Origin: Ampullaceana balthica
Taxonomy: Eukaryota > Mollusca > Gastropoda > Lymnaeidae
Reading direction: 5' to 3'
DNA: 64,000 bases
Assembly (NCBI GenBank): GCA_944989445.1
Contig: CALYLW010000162.1
Span: 62,001-126,000 of the forward strand
Part shown: piece after piece, positions 31,331 to 42,288 of the stretch
How positions within the stretch are numbered: the first letter of the stretch is position 1
Layout: each line of letters begins with the position of its first letter
Position numbers and translations under genes: made by a program
Notes under the pieces: generated by a model
The model's database searches: none
Told to the model about the DNA's origin: nothing
The model's input: only the letters and a program-made list of their open reading frames with translations

Positions 31331-31457
31331 TTTTAATTACAAATTTTGAATTTAGACAGTATTCGTAATTTTTTTATCTGTAATAACCTGTGCTAAAATC
31401 TCTTCCAAAATAAAAACACAAGAAGACAATCATAAAAGAGAAAAAATAACTGTAAAA

Positions 31458-31607
31458 ATGAAACGTACAATCATTGAAAAGCGAGAACAAGGTGTGAGCG
31501 TGGATAAACTAGCTCACACATACAATCGGCCAACATCAACGATCCGCACTAATCTCAAGAACAAAAACAAAATGAAGCAGATGGATGCTTCGAAGGGTGT
31601 GTCATGA
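31458..31607 (+). pseudogene. Transposase N-terminal fragment (CENP-B/pogo helix-turn-helix)
   Basis: The 49-codon open stretch starts MKRTIIEKREQGVSVDKLAH and continues TYNRPTSTIRTNLKNKNKMK, ending DASKGVS then TGA. The pattern (EKREQG, LA..Y.RP.STI, LKNK.K, SKGV) is that of the CENP-B N-terminal DNA-binding domain of pogo-like transposases, which bind the element ends. Nothing of the second helix-turn-helix or the DDE catalytic domain follows, and the downstream 31608-31700 has no continuing frame. This is a remnant of a full gene of about 500 codons and is not functional. It supports the pogo call for the surrounding element. Confidence 0.75.
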
Positions 31608-32085
31608 ATGTCTACGAAACGGTTTCGACGCATCTACATCAAAATCTCGAAGCGTCGGCAAAAACAAATGTCTTTAGACACTTTTCCAGTTAAAAAGGAT
31701 TAATGATTTTTGATACATTCATATTTTTATTTAGGTTTTATGTTTCAAACTAAATTGCATTCCAGGTTGTTACACAATTCATAAGTAATTTTATTTGAAT
31801 AAATGTTAATACAAATTTTTTGAAAAATGATTATTTTTTCAGCGTGGAACGCATTATCGTATTTTACATTGATTTGTATGGGAATTTTTTTTCGTTTAAT
31901 GAGTGTTTCGCTTAACGAGTAAGACGCTGGAACGAATTATGCTCGTTATAAGAGGTTCCAATGTACAACTATTTCCTGCTAGGAAACAGACATCTCAATT
32001 CTAAAAATGTTTAAGAGATTACCTTTAAATAATCAACAATAATACTATTAAGTAGAGGGACAGCAATGAAAGGATTATTGAAGTA

Positions 32086-32168
32086 AAGCTATGAAAAAAG
32101 GTGAGTTAAGTATAGCTATGAAAAGATGATTTAAGTATAGCTATGAAAAGATTATTAAAGTATATATC
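32086..32168. repeat. Short AT-rich tandem repeat
   Basis: TATAGCTATGAAAAGATGAT-like units recur about three to four times. Confidence 0.75.
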
Positions 32169-32839
32169 AGAAAAGCGAGAATTACATGGGATGTTTTATG
32201 GCCATCGGAGCTGACGACAATGGGTTTCCCTTACCTAACTATGTGACAGTAGTATTCCAAATCCCAAAACTAAATGATTCTTATAATAAGGAGTTTATGA
32301 TACCAGTTTTTCTCTATTTTTTAAACAGCATATTCTACATCGATCATTTATTTAACATACAATCGTACATGTTTCTAAACCACGTTCTCTTCATTTCTCA
32401 GCTGTTTACAATTCCATATTCCCTTATTTCTAAACAATATGCTCTTCAACCTTCAGCTGTTTCGAGTTCAAATTTTCCCCCTCGCCAAACAACACACGCC
32501 TCATCCGTCAGCTGTTTACCATATCACGCCCCCCCCCCGGTCTCTCATGCTCAAAGTGTCTATGGTGTTCATGCAACTCTCTCTATGAGTACTCACTTAG
32601 AAACCCTCATAATAACAGCACGCAGATCCACCGATTAACTCGCCCCTCCACATCGACGACCTTCGGGTTCTGACCAAAACATACAGTGGATAGTTCACTC
32701 AGAGGTAACAGCCCTAGGGCGAGAGGGATGGAAACTCTTGATAGAAAGGGGCTTTGTAATCAGGACTTGAATCAATACGTCCTATATCTGCGACCAGCAC
32801 GGCTCTGACGTGACACCCTTGGGCTCCTGGTGTCCTTTG
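32169..32839. other. No recognised feature
   Basis: A 150-codon frame at 32186-32638 is open but has no domain or signal that I recognise. Confidence 0.35.
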
Positions 32840-33350
32840 TTTGTTGTCTCACGTCTGTTGTCCCTTATCTATCGTCCCCTATTGTCCCCCGTCGGTCGTC
32901 CTATGTCTCTTGTCCAATATGTCTGTTGTCGATTATCTACCGTTGTCTCATGCCTGTTGACCCTTATCTATCGTCCCCTATTGTCCCCCGTCGGTCGTCC
33001 TATGTCTCTTGTCCAATATGTCTGTTGTCGATTATCTACCGTTGTCTCATGCCTGTTGACCCTTATCTATCGTCCCTATTGTCCCCCGTCGGTCGTCCTA
33101 TATCTCTTGTCCAATATGTCTGTTGTCGATTATCTACCGTTGTCTCATGCCTGTTGTCCCTTATCTATCGTCCCTATTGTCCCCGTCGGTCGTCCTATGT
33201 CGCTTGTCCAATATGCCTGTTGTCGATTATCTACCGTTGTCTCATGCCTGTTGACCCTTATCTATCGTCCCCTATTGTCCCCCGTCGGTCGTCCTATGTC
33301 TTTTGTCCAATATGTCTGTTGTCGAGTATCTATTGTTGTCTCATGTTTGT
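32840..33350. repeat. 97-99 bp minisatellite, five copies
   Basis: The CCCTTATCTATCGTCC landmark recurs at about 32862, 32961, 33060, 33158 and 33255. The unit includes CGTCGGTCGTCCTATGTC and TGTTGTCGATTATCTACCG. Later copies carry single-base deletions. Confidence 0.9.
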
Positions 33351-34002
33351 AGCCCATTTATATTGTCCACTGTCTGTTGTCAAATGCCTGTCAGAAAAGA
33401 TTATAACTGTTTCATTTTTTTTTCTCGCACCAGATTTACCAATATTTATAATTTTTAAAAAAACTAAAAATATCTCTCATCTTTGATGAACGGTTTTTTA
33501 TTCGATTTTTTCCCGGTATCCAGCGAATATTATACGACTTTGCCGAAAGTGATAAATAAAATAATCAAGAAGCTCTCCCGCGGGGATATCCTGGTACATT
33601 CCAGCACACTTCCCCTGTATCTCATCTCCCCCTCTACTCCCCAGCTACCGAAATGACCTCGGTAGATATTCGGCCGGCCAGCTCGTCTGACAGGAGGTCC
33701 CTCTCACCGCTTGTTGCACGGTGGCCAATAGCTGGTCCAGGTTTCTTGGATCTGCTGGACTGCGTTGGCGCGACTTCATCATGGATGTTTTAAAAAAATT
33801 ATCAAATGTGTTTATTTAAAGACAAAATTTCTTTTCATTCTAATTTCACGCTGGTTCGGTGTTTCCCACTCGGCGCTGACGTTGAAAAAGTATTTGGTTT
33901 TGTTTTTTTGGGGTAAGTCGCATTTATTTGTTGATTACATTTGTATCGAGTAATGACTGATTGTCTGCGTGACTGTTGGGTTGTTTAATGTAAACAGATG
34001 TA
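33351..34002. other. No recognised feature
   Basis: Unique sequence between two minisatellites. Confidence 0.4.
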
Positions 34003-34202
34003 GTGTAACACGGTCGAGCTGTAATGATGTACCTTGTCCAAGTAACACGGTCGAGCTGTAATGATGTACCTTGTCGGAGCCTTGTCCAAGTAACACGGTC
34101 GAGCTGTAATGATGTACCTTGTCCAAGTAACACGGTCGAGCTGTAATGATGTACCTTGTCCAAGTAACACGGTTGAGCTGTAATGATGTACCTTGTCCAA
34201 GT
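34003..34202. repeat. 37-bp minisatellite, about five copies
   Basis: The unit contains GTAACACGGTCGAGCTGTAA and TGATGTACCTTGTCCAA. One copy (near 34080) carries an additional GGAGCCTTGTCC. The array is nearly uniform. Confidence 0.9.
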
Positions 34203-34919
34203 GCTAAATTTATGTTGTAGTTGTAGGGCAACATTAACACAGTTAGAGATGGAATGGCAGTTAGAAGAATTACTGTTGGACTGAGGTTTTAATCAAGAGA
34301 TCTTTGAGGGCAACTTTAAAAAAAAATTGTATGTTTTCTTTGTTCACAACATGTTCTTTTTGTGGAAGTATTTTTGTTTGCTTTCTTGCTGTTCTTATTA
34401 ATTTTAATGACATTTTTTTAAAATTGTTCCGCTCTGTTAGACCATTTTTAAAAAAGCTTTTTTAAATCTTTTGTGTAGATAAAAATATCGACCTCATGAT
34501 TTCTGAAGCTGGGCAACAAAAGCAATTTTATTAATGCATTTGTTTCAGTTATTTATTTCCTTATTTTTAACCTTGGCATTAAAAAAAATTCTACCTTTTT
34601 TCTGTCTGTCAGTCAGTCAGAGACAGAGAGAGAAAGAAAGAGAGAGGGGAGGGAAAGAGAAGGTGAAGGAGACAGTGAGAGAAAGCGAGAGGGGTGGAGT
34701 CGGACGGTTGTTTGAGATACTGTATTGCAATGTTGATGTTAATGTGTTTGTGTTTTCTATCCACATCTGCCCATCTATTCATGATTCATCTAATGACCAT
34801 CTATCTGTTTATCATCCATCTATTCTCCATCCATCTATTGCTCTTTTCATTCATCTATATTCAATAAAATATGTTATCAAAATTACATTTCGTTATTCTT
34901 TAAGTTTAATCTCCTCCTG

Positions 34920-34926
<7 letters not shown>
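34203..34926. other. No recognised feature
   Basis: AT-rich, with a short GA-rich run at 34618-34695. Confidence 0.4.
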
Positions 34927-35017
<91 letters not shown>

Positions 35018-35059
35018 TCTCTCTCCCTCTATTTCTCTCTCGCTCTCCCTCTCTTTATT

Positions 35060-35104
<45 letters not shown>
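34927..35104. repeat. CT microsatellite
   Basis: (CT)n with a few interruptions (ATTTCTCTCTCG) over about 178 bp. Confidence 0.95.
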
Positions 35105-35106
<2 letters not shown>

Positions 35107-35478
35107 AATTTAAGTGTCTTTGCTTTTTGTCTCTTAAAACAAATGAACACATTTTTAAACACTTTTGATTTATAATAATAAACTAAAACTTAAGTTCAGT
35201 CTTGTGCAGTCCATACAAACAGCACACTGACAAGATTATTGAAATCACTGAATTATTTTATTTGGTTTCTGAAAACTGTACCGTCCACTATTCTAGTATA
35301 CCATATGTGAGTGAGATCTGAAGTGTCTATACAACGTTTGACCGACGTAGTCAATGCTTTGTACAATATCTGACAAAACTCTGACCAACGGATGCAATAC
35401 TTAGTGCAATATATGACGAAGATCTTTGGAACACCTGACATGTCCAAATAATATCTCACCAACATTTAACAATTCCAT
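35105..35478. other. No recognised feature
   Basis: Several weakly similar pieces (CCAACATCT, ACAATATCTGAC) suggest a very degenerate tandem repeat. Confidence 0.3.
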
Positions 35479-35927
35479 TAGGGCTGTGGAAATTAACGAT
35501 TAATTAATCGATTAATCTTTAAAAATTAATCGATTAAAATTTATTTGATCGATTAAAATTCGATTCATATTTAAGAAAATATTTCTAATATTTTTTTCCA
35601 ATTCATTAATAATTTATAGTTTTTGTTACTTAAAATACTTTTCCCTCCTATTATTATTATTTATTTATACGTGCATACGTAAACAAAAAGGGTTTTTCTT
35701 CCTTATTTCTTGCATAACAGAACGAATTTGCCGTGTTAAGTCACGAAATTTTGGAGCCATGGAATTGCCGCGACTTAACCGATTTCGCGAAATAATGAAT
35801 CGTGACTTAACGGGATCTATATGTGCGTTATAAAAATATAACTAATGGAAATTAATCGATGGATTAATCGAGTAATTTTTTCCCGATTAATCGATCAATA
35901 TTTTTTTGGTAATCAGTACCAGCCCTA
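35479..35927. mobile_element. TIR element, TAGGGCTG ends with ATTAATCGATTAA subterminal repeats
   Basis: The element starts TAGGGCTG and ends CAGCCCTA, with several copies of ATTAATCGATTAAT-like sequence near both ends. Flanks AATTCCAT and ATTTTCAT match at 6 of 8, consistent with an old hAT-type insertion. The middle (35715-35815) holds CTTAACG/TTAAG motifs and may be a further insertion. Confidence 0.65.
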
Positions 35928-36266
35928 ATTTTCATACAACATCTAACATTTTTCATTCAACATCTCAAGAACCTCAAACAAGTCCATAAGTCAGGTGGAA
36001 CATTCAAAATGCTAATATAGCCCCCCCCCCAACCCTTTTCCATCCGGGCCAACGAAAAGAACGAGACAAGACGGCATAGGCGATGTACTTTTAGAGGGTT
36101 GTTCTGATTGTATCACAGACCTCTGCTGTGCCTATCTCATTATTTCTAAACGTTTGAATGTCTAGACTGGCTACAGATGAACAAAGGTTCATCTTGTTGA
36201 ACACCGAACTCTGCCGAGTGCCCATGTAGACGAAGTGTGAACGAATGACATACGGGTGATCTAGAG
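35928..36266. other. No recognised feature
   Basis: Short interval between two MITEs. Confidence 0.4.
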
Positions 36267-36555
36267 CAGTGCTTCTCAAAGTGGTGGTCCGCGGTCCGGT
36301 GACGGTCCGTGGGCCATCCACCGCTGGTCCGCCGTAAGGACAGAAAAATATAATTATAATCCTCCATTTGCAATCATTAATGTTGACCTATGTAAAAAGG
36401 CAATCTTTCGGCAATGAGTACATAAAATGAAACATATAAAATAAAATACATTACATTTCGCTACCACGTCAGTACAGGTAAAATTGTGCACCAGTCCTTA
36501 GGGCTATGGAAAAACTCCTGCCGGTCCGCCATACTAAAAAGTTTGAGAAGCAATG
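36267..36555. mobile_element. hAT-type MITE, family D copy 2
   Basis: Same termini as the 13032 copy (right end has one change, GAAGCAATG). The flanks ATCTAGAG and ATCTAGAA match at 7 of 8 positions. It is 100 bp longer than copies 1 and 3 because of an internal A/T-rich insertion at about 36345-36450. Confidence 0.85.
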
Positions 36556-37107
36556 ATCTAGAATCTAGAGTAATCTAGACTTTGACAAAATGGTGGTCGC
36601 ATCATTCCCTCCAAACAGCGGTAATGTTGCAGTTCAGCGAATCTTTAAATCTCTGAGATATCAAGTTCAAATGTGTAATTAATGTATGTGATGTTTCATT
36701 GTTGATAGTTTACAGTGGTCAGAACGCGTGAGAACGTCTATGATAACGTCACATTAAGTAACTATGTAACTGTTGGAAATGCGTCTTTTGAAACGTAGAT
36801 CTCGTCTACACGATGAGATTTTTGTTGTTGTTTCACTGCTGCTATTTTTGTCTTTAAATTTGGGTGCGGCTTAATTAATAATAAAGTTAAGAAAACAATC
36901 ATATATATATTTACCCTCAATAATGTGTGACTGACTCACGCTTGCCTAACGCTAAGGGGCATCACTCTGCTTTTTTTTAAAATTGAAAATATAGACTTAA
37001 AAATCATAATCATTTCGGTTTTCAGTTTCAGATTAACATTAACCAAAGCAACTCACGAACCTTTGACGTCAGCATGTGTGTTGTAAACAGTGCTGACTGA
37101 CTCAAAG
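36556..37107. other. No recognised feature
   Basis: AT-rich flank of a Helitron-like copy. Confidence 0.4.
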
Positions 37108-37432
37108 ATTTATTTTTGGTGCAGTAATTTGGAGCGCTGCTATCTAAAATTAGTTTAAAAATCGTGTGGTGATTAGCACTGTAAAAAAATATTATATAAA
37201 TACTTTTTTTACATTTCAGGAATATTTCGTATTTATCATACAAGGATAATTTACTTTGGCTTTTGACCCAAAAAAAAGTGGGCGCCGTAGGCGCCCTATA
37301 ACCCCTATTATAAAATATTTTGTGTACATTTAAGGAAGTTTAATATTACGTATTTATCATACAAAGACAAGTTATTTGGGCTTTTGAAAAAGGTGGGCGC
37401 CGCAGGCGCCACGGCGCCGCAGCACAACCTAG
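37108..37432 (+). mobile_element. Helitron-like family A, copy 4 (variant 3' end)
   Basis: A + strand copy from GGTGCAGTAATTTGGAGCGC to GGCGCCACGGCGCCGCAGCA. It shares the GC-rich variant 3' end with 19813 and 49160-49240, and lacks the CCGTCA hairpin. Confidence 0.5.
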
Positions 37433-37608
37433 TACTAGTATAGCATAATAATTAATTCCCTGTTTGTGACGAGAGTTTCTGTCTTTTTTTTTACTGTGTC
37501 TTTATGTAATTGAGAATTTTAGACGTTCGTGATCAAAAGGAAACGTTCCACCACGGTGATCTCTCAAACGTACATGTTCCCATATTATTATTGCTTTATT
37601 CTTAACGT

Positions 37609-37972
37609 AATTTCCCTTGGGAAAAATTGCATTTATATATTTGAAATGTCCGTCCTGTCTGTTCGAGCTTTGAACAGCAACTGCTACTGAACCATAACAG
37701 ATGTGACAATTGAGATGGCGTCAAAAGGCCACGAGTCACTAAGACTCTTATAGAAACCCTCGGGGAATTCCCCGCAACTTTCTCCCCTCCCCCGAGGGGA
37801 GCTAGCCGACGAGGACACCCCCGAGACGACCCCCTAGTGTCAGGTACCCATTCGGAGCTGGGTGAATGAACACTCTTGGCCCGGGAACAAATCTGTTTCA
37901 TGGAGATTTGAACCCGTGAACCTCGGTACGCCCGCCGAGCACGCATGCCGCTCAACCCTCGTGCCCCTTCTA
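37609..37972 (-). mobile_element. tRNA-derived SINE with a family T-like tail
   Basis: On the minus strand the element starts near 37972 with a tRNA-like head: a box A-like GCATGCGTGCTCGG and a box B-like GGGTTCAAATC. It continues through GGTACCTGACACTAG and ends with the tail seen in family T (TCGAACAGACAGGACGG, then CATTTCAAATATATAAA and a fold-back near 37611-37630). A head-only relative is at 11630-11757. Pol III promoter activity is inferred from family features only. Confidence 0.6.
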
Positions 37973-38790
37973 TTAATAAACATTAAGTTTGGGATCTATT
38001 GTTCCTTTGTTAGATACCGTGTTTACACTACAAGATATGAGCATATTTGGCATTTGTAATATGACAACCACGATGAGTTCAGATTCAAGTAAGATTTCAT
38101 TTACACCAGTGAAAAGAGCGCATTTTAAGAAACAGATGGCACACTTGAGTCACTTGCGTGAAACTCAAGTCAGATGACATGTTATTAATATAACTGAAAC
38201 GTTTCAATTCGAATATCATTTGACATTTATCAATAATGAGTTCGGGCTCATGTCAGATTATCTGAATAAGTGACATGTTCAGATTCAAATTGCATGTGGC
38301 ATTTTTCCATATTTATGAGCTTTGCTATTAATTTCCTAGTGTTCCAGACTCCGCATCAAAAATAAAAAATAAAACACCATCAAACCCTTTCCTCATAGCC
38401 GCTCATCACTGTTCGTGGCTACGCCATCTGACAAATAATCCAACTTCGTGGCTCTATGATGAGGTCATGATAATCTGTATTCAACTTTACAGAACAAATC
38501 GATGAGCTCTCGTGTTCCATTTGAAAGATTTGTGGAGAGGGGGTATGGAGGGTGCAAAGATGCCGGCCGACAAACTGACCTGTAACCCGCTGATCGGCTC
38601 AGCGGTCAAGATCTCCCGACTTCTCTGTGCCCGTAATGCCGGGTCTGCACGCAGTGGTGGTCGTTATACTCTTTGTCACCATACGTAAACAACTCGACCA
38701 TTAACCTAAATAAATTATTTAACGCGCTGATGATGTGACGTCACAACAAACGCCATCAAAAAAGGAACAGTCCGTCGTTGCTACAGTGTT
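37973..38790. other. No recognised feature
   Basis: Repeated CATTTGACATTT / GTGACATG-like words near 38160-38300 suggest diverged tandem structure; no gene. Confidence 0.35.
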
Positions 38791-38865
38791 GTGGTTACTG
38801 TTGGTGGTTACTGTTGGTGGTTACTGTTGGTGTTTTCTGTTGGTGGCTAATGTTGGTGGTAACTA
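38791..38865. repeat. 13-bp minisatellite
   Basis: GTTACTGTTGGTG recurs five or six times with small changes. Confidence 0.8.
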
Positions 38866-39324
38866 TCAATTTCCCTTTTAAGTGTCGTTGTTCGTGTGCA
38901 AAAAAAAACAACAACAAAAACTCATGTACAAAGCTGCTTGGCGTTCATTTGTGTGCATACACACAGATATTATTATAATATTCTTATCATAATTTGCTGC
39001 GCGTAAATTCCAGACGTTCTATCCTGCGTCGGTTGGATATCTGCACACCCGCGCAGCCGCGCAGCTTAAATGGAAAGTTGGTTATTGTTGGTGTTTATTG
39101 TTGACTCTTGGTTTGAGAGGAGGGAGGCGGATCCAGAGTACTACTCCTGCGCTGAACTGTATGGAAATCATGAGTACAGTAACAGTTTTCAATAGGCGGT
39201 CACGTTTGACAATAACATCCGCTTGTTGACGTTTGGTTTGAATGCGAATGGTGAGGGAATTTTCTTCTCTTAACGGCCACTGAGAGAGGGCTCACCGTCA
39301 GAATGTTTGGGAACAGGTCTTTTT
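38866..39324. other. No recognised feature
   Basis: Unique sequence between two small minisatellites. Confidence 0.4.
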
Positions 39325-39565
39325 GCAGGCAGGAGTTCAACCAAAAGGCTGTTTAAAGATGGGGATTAATCCGTCGTGCTGTTTAAACACAGTGGTTCAA
39401 CCATCAGGGAGTTTTAATACAGGGGTTCAACCATCAGGCTGTTTTAACACAGGACTTAAACCATCAAGCTGTTTTAACACAGTAGTTCAACCAACAAGCT
39501 GTTTTAACACAGGGGATCAACCATCAAGCTGTTTTAACACAGGGGTTAAACCACCAGGCTGGAGA
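39325..39565 (+). repeat. 30-bp minisatellite, about eight copies, open in one frame
   Basis: The unit contains GGTTCAACCATCAGGCTG and TTTTAACACAG. As the unit is 30 bp, one + frame stays open from 39323 to 39604 as repeats of about GVQPSGCFNT. No splice sites, signal peptide or related protein were recognised, so this is called a repeat. Confidence 0.85.
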
Positions 39566-39825
39566 CAGGAGGAAATAGTCAGACTGTTTGAAGACGGGAA
39601 TTAATTATATTTAGTTTGACCTCAGGAATGCTCCATATGAAATGTCTGCCATAAACCATGGCATCTATGTAGTCGTAAATTTGACTTCAAATTTAAGAGA
39701 CAAGACGCGCCTCTGATAATATATTCATGTCGAGATTTGAACGTTGCGATTAAGAGAAACGAGTGTTTGAGGTTGTTTTCTATTGCTTATCTCAAAATTG
39801 ATTTTTGTGGTTTTAAGGTACCGTG

Positions 39826-39988
39826 AAAATAACGTCGTACTTGGGAAATAACGTCTTAATTTGGATATAACGTCTTACCCTTGATTTAAAGTCTTATCCT
39901 GGATATATCGTCTCACCGTGTATACATCCTATTGTGAATATAGCGTATTACCGTGGATACAACGTCTTACTGTGGATTTAATGTCTTA
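39826..39988. repeat. 20-bp degenerate minisatellite
   Basis: Units resemble GTGGATATAACGTCTTACC. The array stops at the left end of the Harbinger-like element and a last unit piece (CTTACCGTGGGTG) is found on its right side at 42286. Confidence 0.7.
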
Positions 39989-40187
39989 GGGGCCGTCCAT
40001 AAATGACGTCACGCACCTAGGGGGGGGAGGGGGTCACACTTTTGTGACGATGCGTGACGAGGGGGAGGGAGGGGAGTTGAAGAAATGTGACGTCACATCA
40101 AAAGGATAACTTTAAATAAAACTTCCACTGAAATATTTGGTCACTTACAATTTATTTAATGATTTTTTTCTTTTTTTTAAAAAAAAT

Positions 40188-40255
40188 CAGTGGTTCTCAA
40201 TGTGCCGGTCGGTAGGCCATCAGATGCTGGTTGGCGTAAGCTATCAAGACACGAA
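40188..40255. mobile_element. Family D fragment (left part only)
   Basis: It begins CAGTGGTTCTCAATGTGCCG and continues with GGTAGGCCATCAGATGCTGG, similar to the left part of family D. No right terminus follows, so it is truncated or diverged. Confidence 0.5.
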
Positions 40256-40733
40256 AATTAAATCTAATTATAATCCTTAAATTTGAAAATCCACAAGATA
40301 ATGTATGAAATTGTTACACTGCGTCGTTTGATGTTGACATCAAAGCATTTGTGATTTAACGGCAGCTCCGTTTGGTTTGGTTCTCTCATGGCAGGAGTCG
40401 TCAACTTTTGGCCCGTAACCCCAAAATATATAAGTTTTTGTGTGCGTTACCAACCCCGGACTTTAGGTCCTGCCCACATGACTCGGGGATTTCGGGGAGC
40501 GTCGTTAGCGAAAATGCTGCTGGTGAGTTTTACAAGCATGACAAGTGTCTAAAAATGATCTGAATAGGATTATATGTAGATATTTTAAGTCAAAACGACA
40601 CGGAATATCATTTTTCTTTAAAAGGGGAGGTGGAGAAGGAATCTATTTGATAGAATTAAAAACTTTTTAAGTTTGATATAATTGTTCGATTGGTTTTTGG
40701 TCAAGCGCCCCTGGCCATTCTAGTCTTCTAGAT

Positions 40734-40918
40734 CAGTGCTTCTCAAAGTGATTGTCAGCGGACCGGTGCCGGTCCGTGGGTCATCCGCTGCTGGTCCGCA
40801 GATATTCTAAAAAAGGGACAGAAAAAATTGTTAGTGCAGGGAAAATAGTGCACCGGTCCCTGGTGCAATGGAAAAAATTCCTGCCGGTCCGCCGTACTAA
40901 AAATTTTGAGAAGCACTG
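40734..40918. mobile_element. hAT-type MITE, family D copy 3, nested in a Harbinger-like element
   Basis: The ends are CAGTGCTTCTCAAAG and TTTTGAGAAGCACTG with an exact 8-bp duplication TTCTAGAT (40726-40733, 40919-40926). It lies within the larger 39989-42285 element, so it inserted after that one. Confidence 0.9.
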
Positions 40919-41537
40919 TTCTAGATATAATGGTAAATGAGCCCATTTAAAATGAGTCAAGTATTCGTTAACTTTATTGAACGCATCAAATGACATTGCA
41001 ATTAGAGAGGAGCACAAAACAACTTTTCTTCTTAGCTCAGTTTTTAAAGTATTAATTTTAAATATCACAGAAAGGATACGTGATACAGACAAGTCATGTG
41101 GATTAAGATTATTGTCACTCGTGTCAATATAAATGAAAGTATGGTAGATTTAGGTGTCTTCATATAGTACGTAGGTAAGAAATCTACAAAGTTGTCAAAT
41201 TTTTAAAAAATTCATTTTCTGGAAGGAACCGGTTCAATAATGGGCATATGTTCCAAGCGTACAGGTACACATGACTTATTTTAATATATCTAGTGAATTG
41301 TAGTGGATGTTATATGTCCAAACTGAGTCTGCATTACCCCCAAGAATTTCCTTTTTGACTCCAGATGAGGTTATTTACCTCTGTTTGTCGACCTCTTTCT
41401 TACGGGATGCCCGTCAGTCAATTGAGGGATTTTTTAAAAATACATTTTAATAGTGTTATTTTTAAATAATTTTTTTTTAAACAAAGACGTTAACCGTGAT
41501 GATTAATAGCCAATGTTTAATTTGTATGCATTAAAAT

Positions 41538-41957
41538 TAAACAATATAATTTGCAATGTCTGTCCGTGACGCTACTAATTTTAGAAAGCAGCGCACCAAA
41601 TTACTGCACCAATGCATCAAAAGGTGTGCAAATTAAAGATGCGCTGTAAAAAATATTATATGACGTCATTGTTTTCACTCATATTTTAATTTTGGAAAAG
41701 GAATCAATGTAAAAAGAGGATTTGATGATGGTTAATTATAAAATAAAAAAAACAAAGGGGTGCCCTACAACCCCTATTATAAAATACTTTGTGTACATTT
41801 CAGAAAGTTTAATATTTCGTATTTATCAAACAAGGACAAGTTGGTTGGGCTTTTGAAAAAGGTCGGCACCGTTAGCGCCCTAAAAAAATGGCATTTTTTA
41901 TAAAATAAATAGATTTCAGTTGAAAACTTCCGTCATTTTTGACGGGTGATACGCTAG
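41538..41957 (+). mobile_element. Helitron-like family A, copy 5 (full length), nested
   Basis: 420 bp from TAAACAATATAATTTGCAA to the hairpin CCGTCATTTTTGACGG, spacer GTGATACG and CTAG, followed by T. It lies inside the Harbinger-like element 39989-42285, so it came later. Confidence 0.65.
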
Positions 41958-42288
41958 TGAAATATAATCTAAGGATTATAACACAGTTCGTTTTCTGAAG
42001 GCCGGTTAAACGTTTTTTTTAAATGCTTCACGCGGGTTACGATATTACAATGTAGATCTTCACTAAATAAATAATAAATACTTAAATGACAATGAAAGTG
42101 ATTTGAAATATACTTATTTTCAAATAGAAAATAAATTTGTGTTGTTGTTTTTTTGTTTTTTTTTGGGGGGGGGGTCAAAGATCTGTGACGTATTTTTAGA
42201 GGGGGGTGTCTAAGTTTTTGTGACGAGGGTGGGGAGGGGGTCAAAAATCGTCAAAAATCGCGTGACGTCATTTATGGACGGCCCCTTA

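Larger units (their letters stand above)
30586..31963 (+). mobile_element. pogo/Tigger-type DNA transposon relic
   Basis: The left end CAGTGGAATCTCGCATTACG and right end (reverse complement CATTGGAACCTCTTATAACG) are inverted, and TA flanks both sides (30584-30585, 31964-31965), the pogo/Tigger rule. Subterminal TTCGCATAACGAG and TCGCTTAACGAG motifs pair. A piece of transposase remains at 31458-31607. A family C-like repeat (30832-31330) is inserted in the left half. Confidence 0.75.
39989..42285. mobile_element. 2.3-kb Harbinger-like element with a perfect 26-bp terminal inverted repeat
   Basis: The first 26 bases (GGGGCCGTCCATAAATGACG plus six more) are the exact reverse complement of the last 26. 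TTA flanks both ends (39986-39988, 42286-42288), the 3-bp target typical of PIF/Harbinger. The subterminal regions repeat GTGACGAGGG and TGTGACGTCAC motifs. No transposase ORF is present. It carries a family D fragment (40188), a complete family D MITE (40734) and a Helitron-like copy (41538). It interrupts a 20-bp minisatellite. Confidence 0.8.

Noticed and set aside
32186..32638. 150-codon open frame
   Set aside because: Composition changes along it and no motif was recognised; likely chance in T/C-rich DNA.
32810..33486. Overlapping frames of 180 and 218 codons
   Set aside because: Both translate the 97-99 bp minisatellite; having two open frames at once argues against selection on a protein.
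34534..35175. 213-codon frame with a long Ser-Leu run
   Set aside because: It reads through GA and CT tracts.
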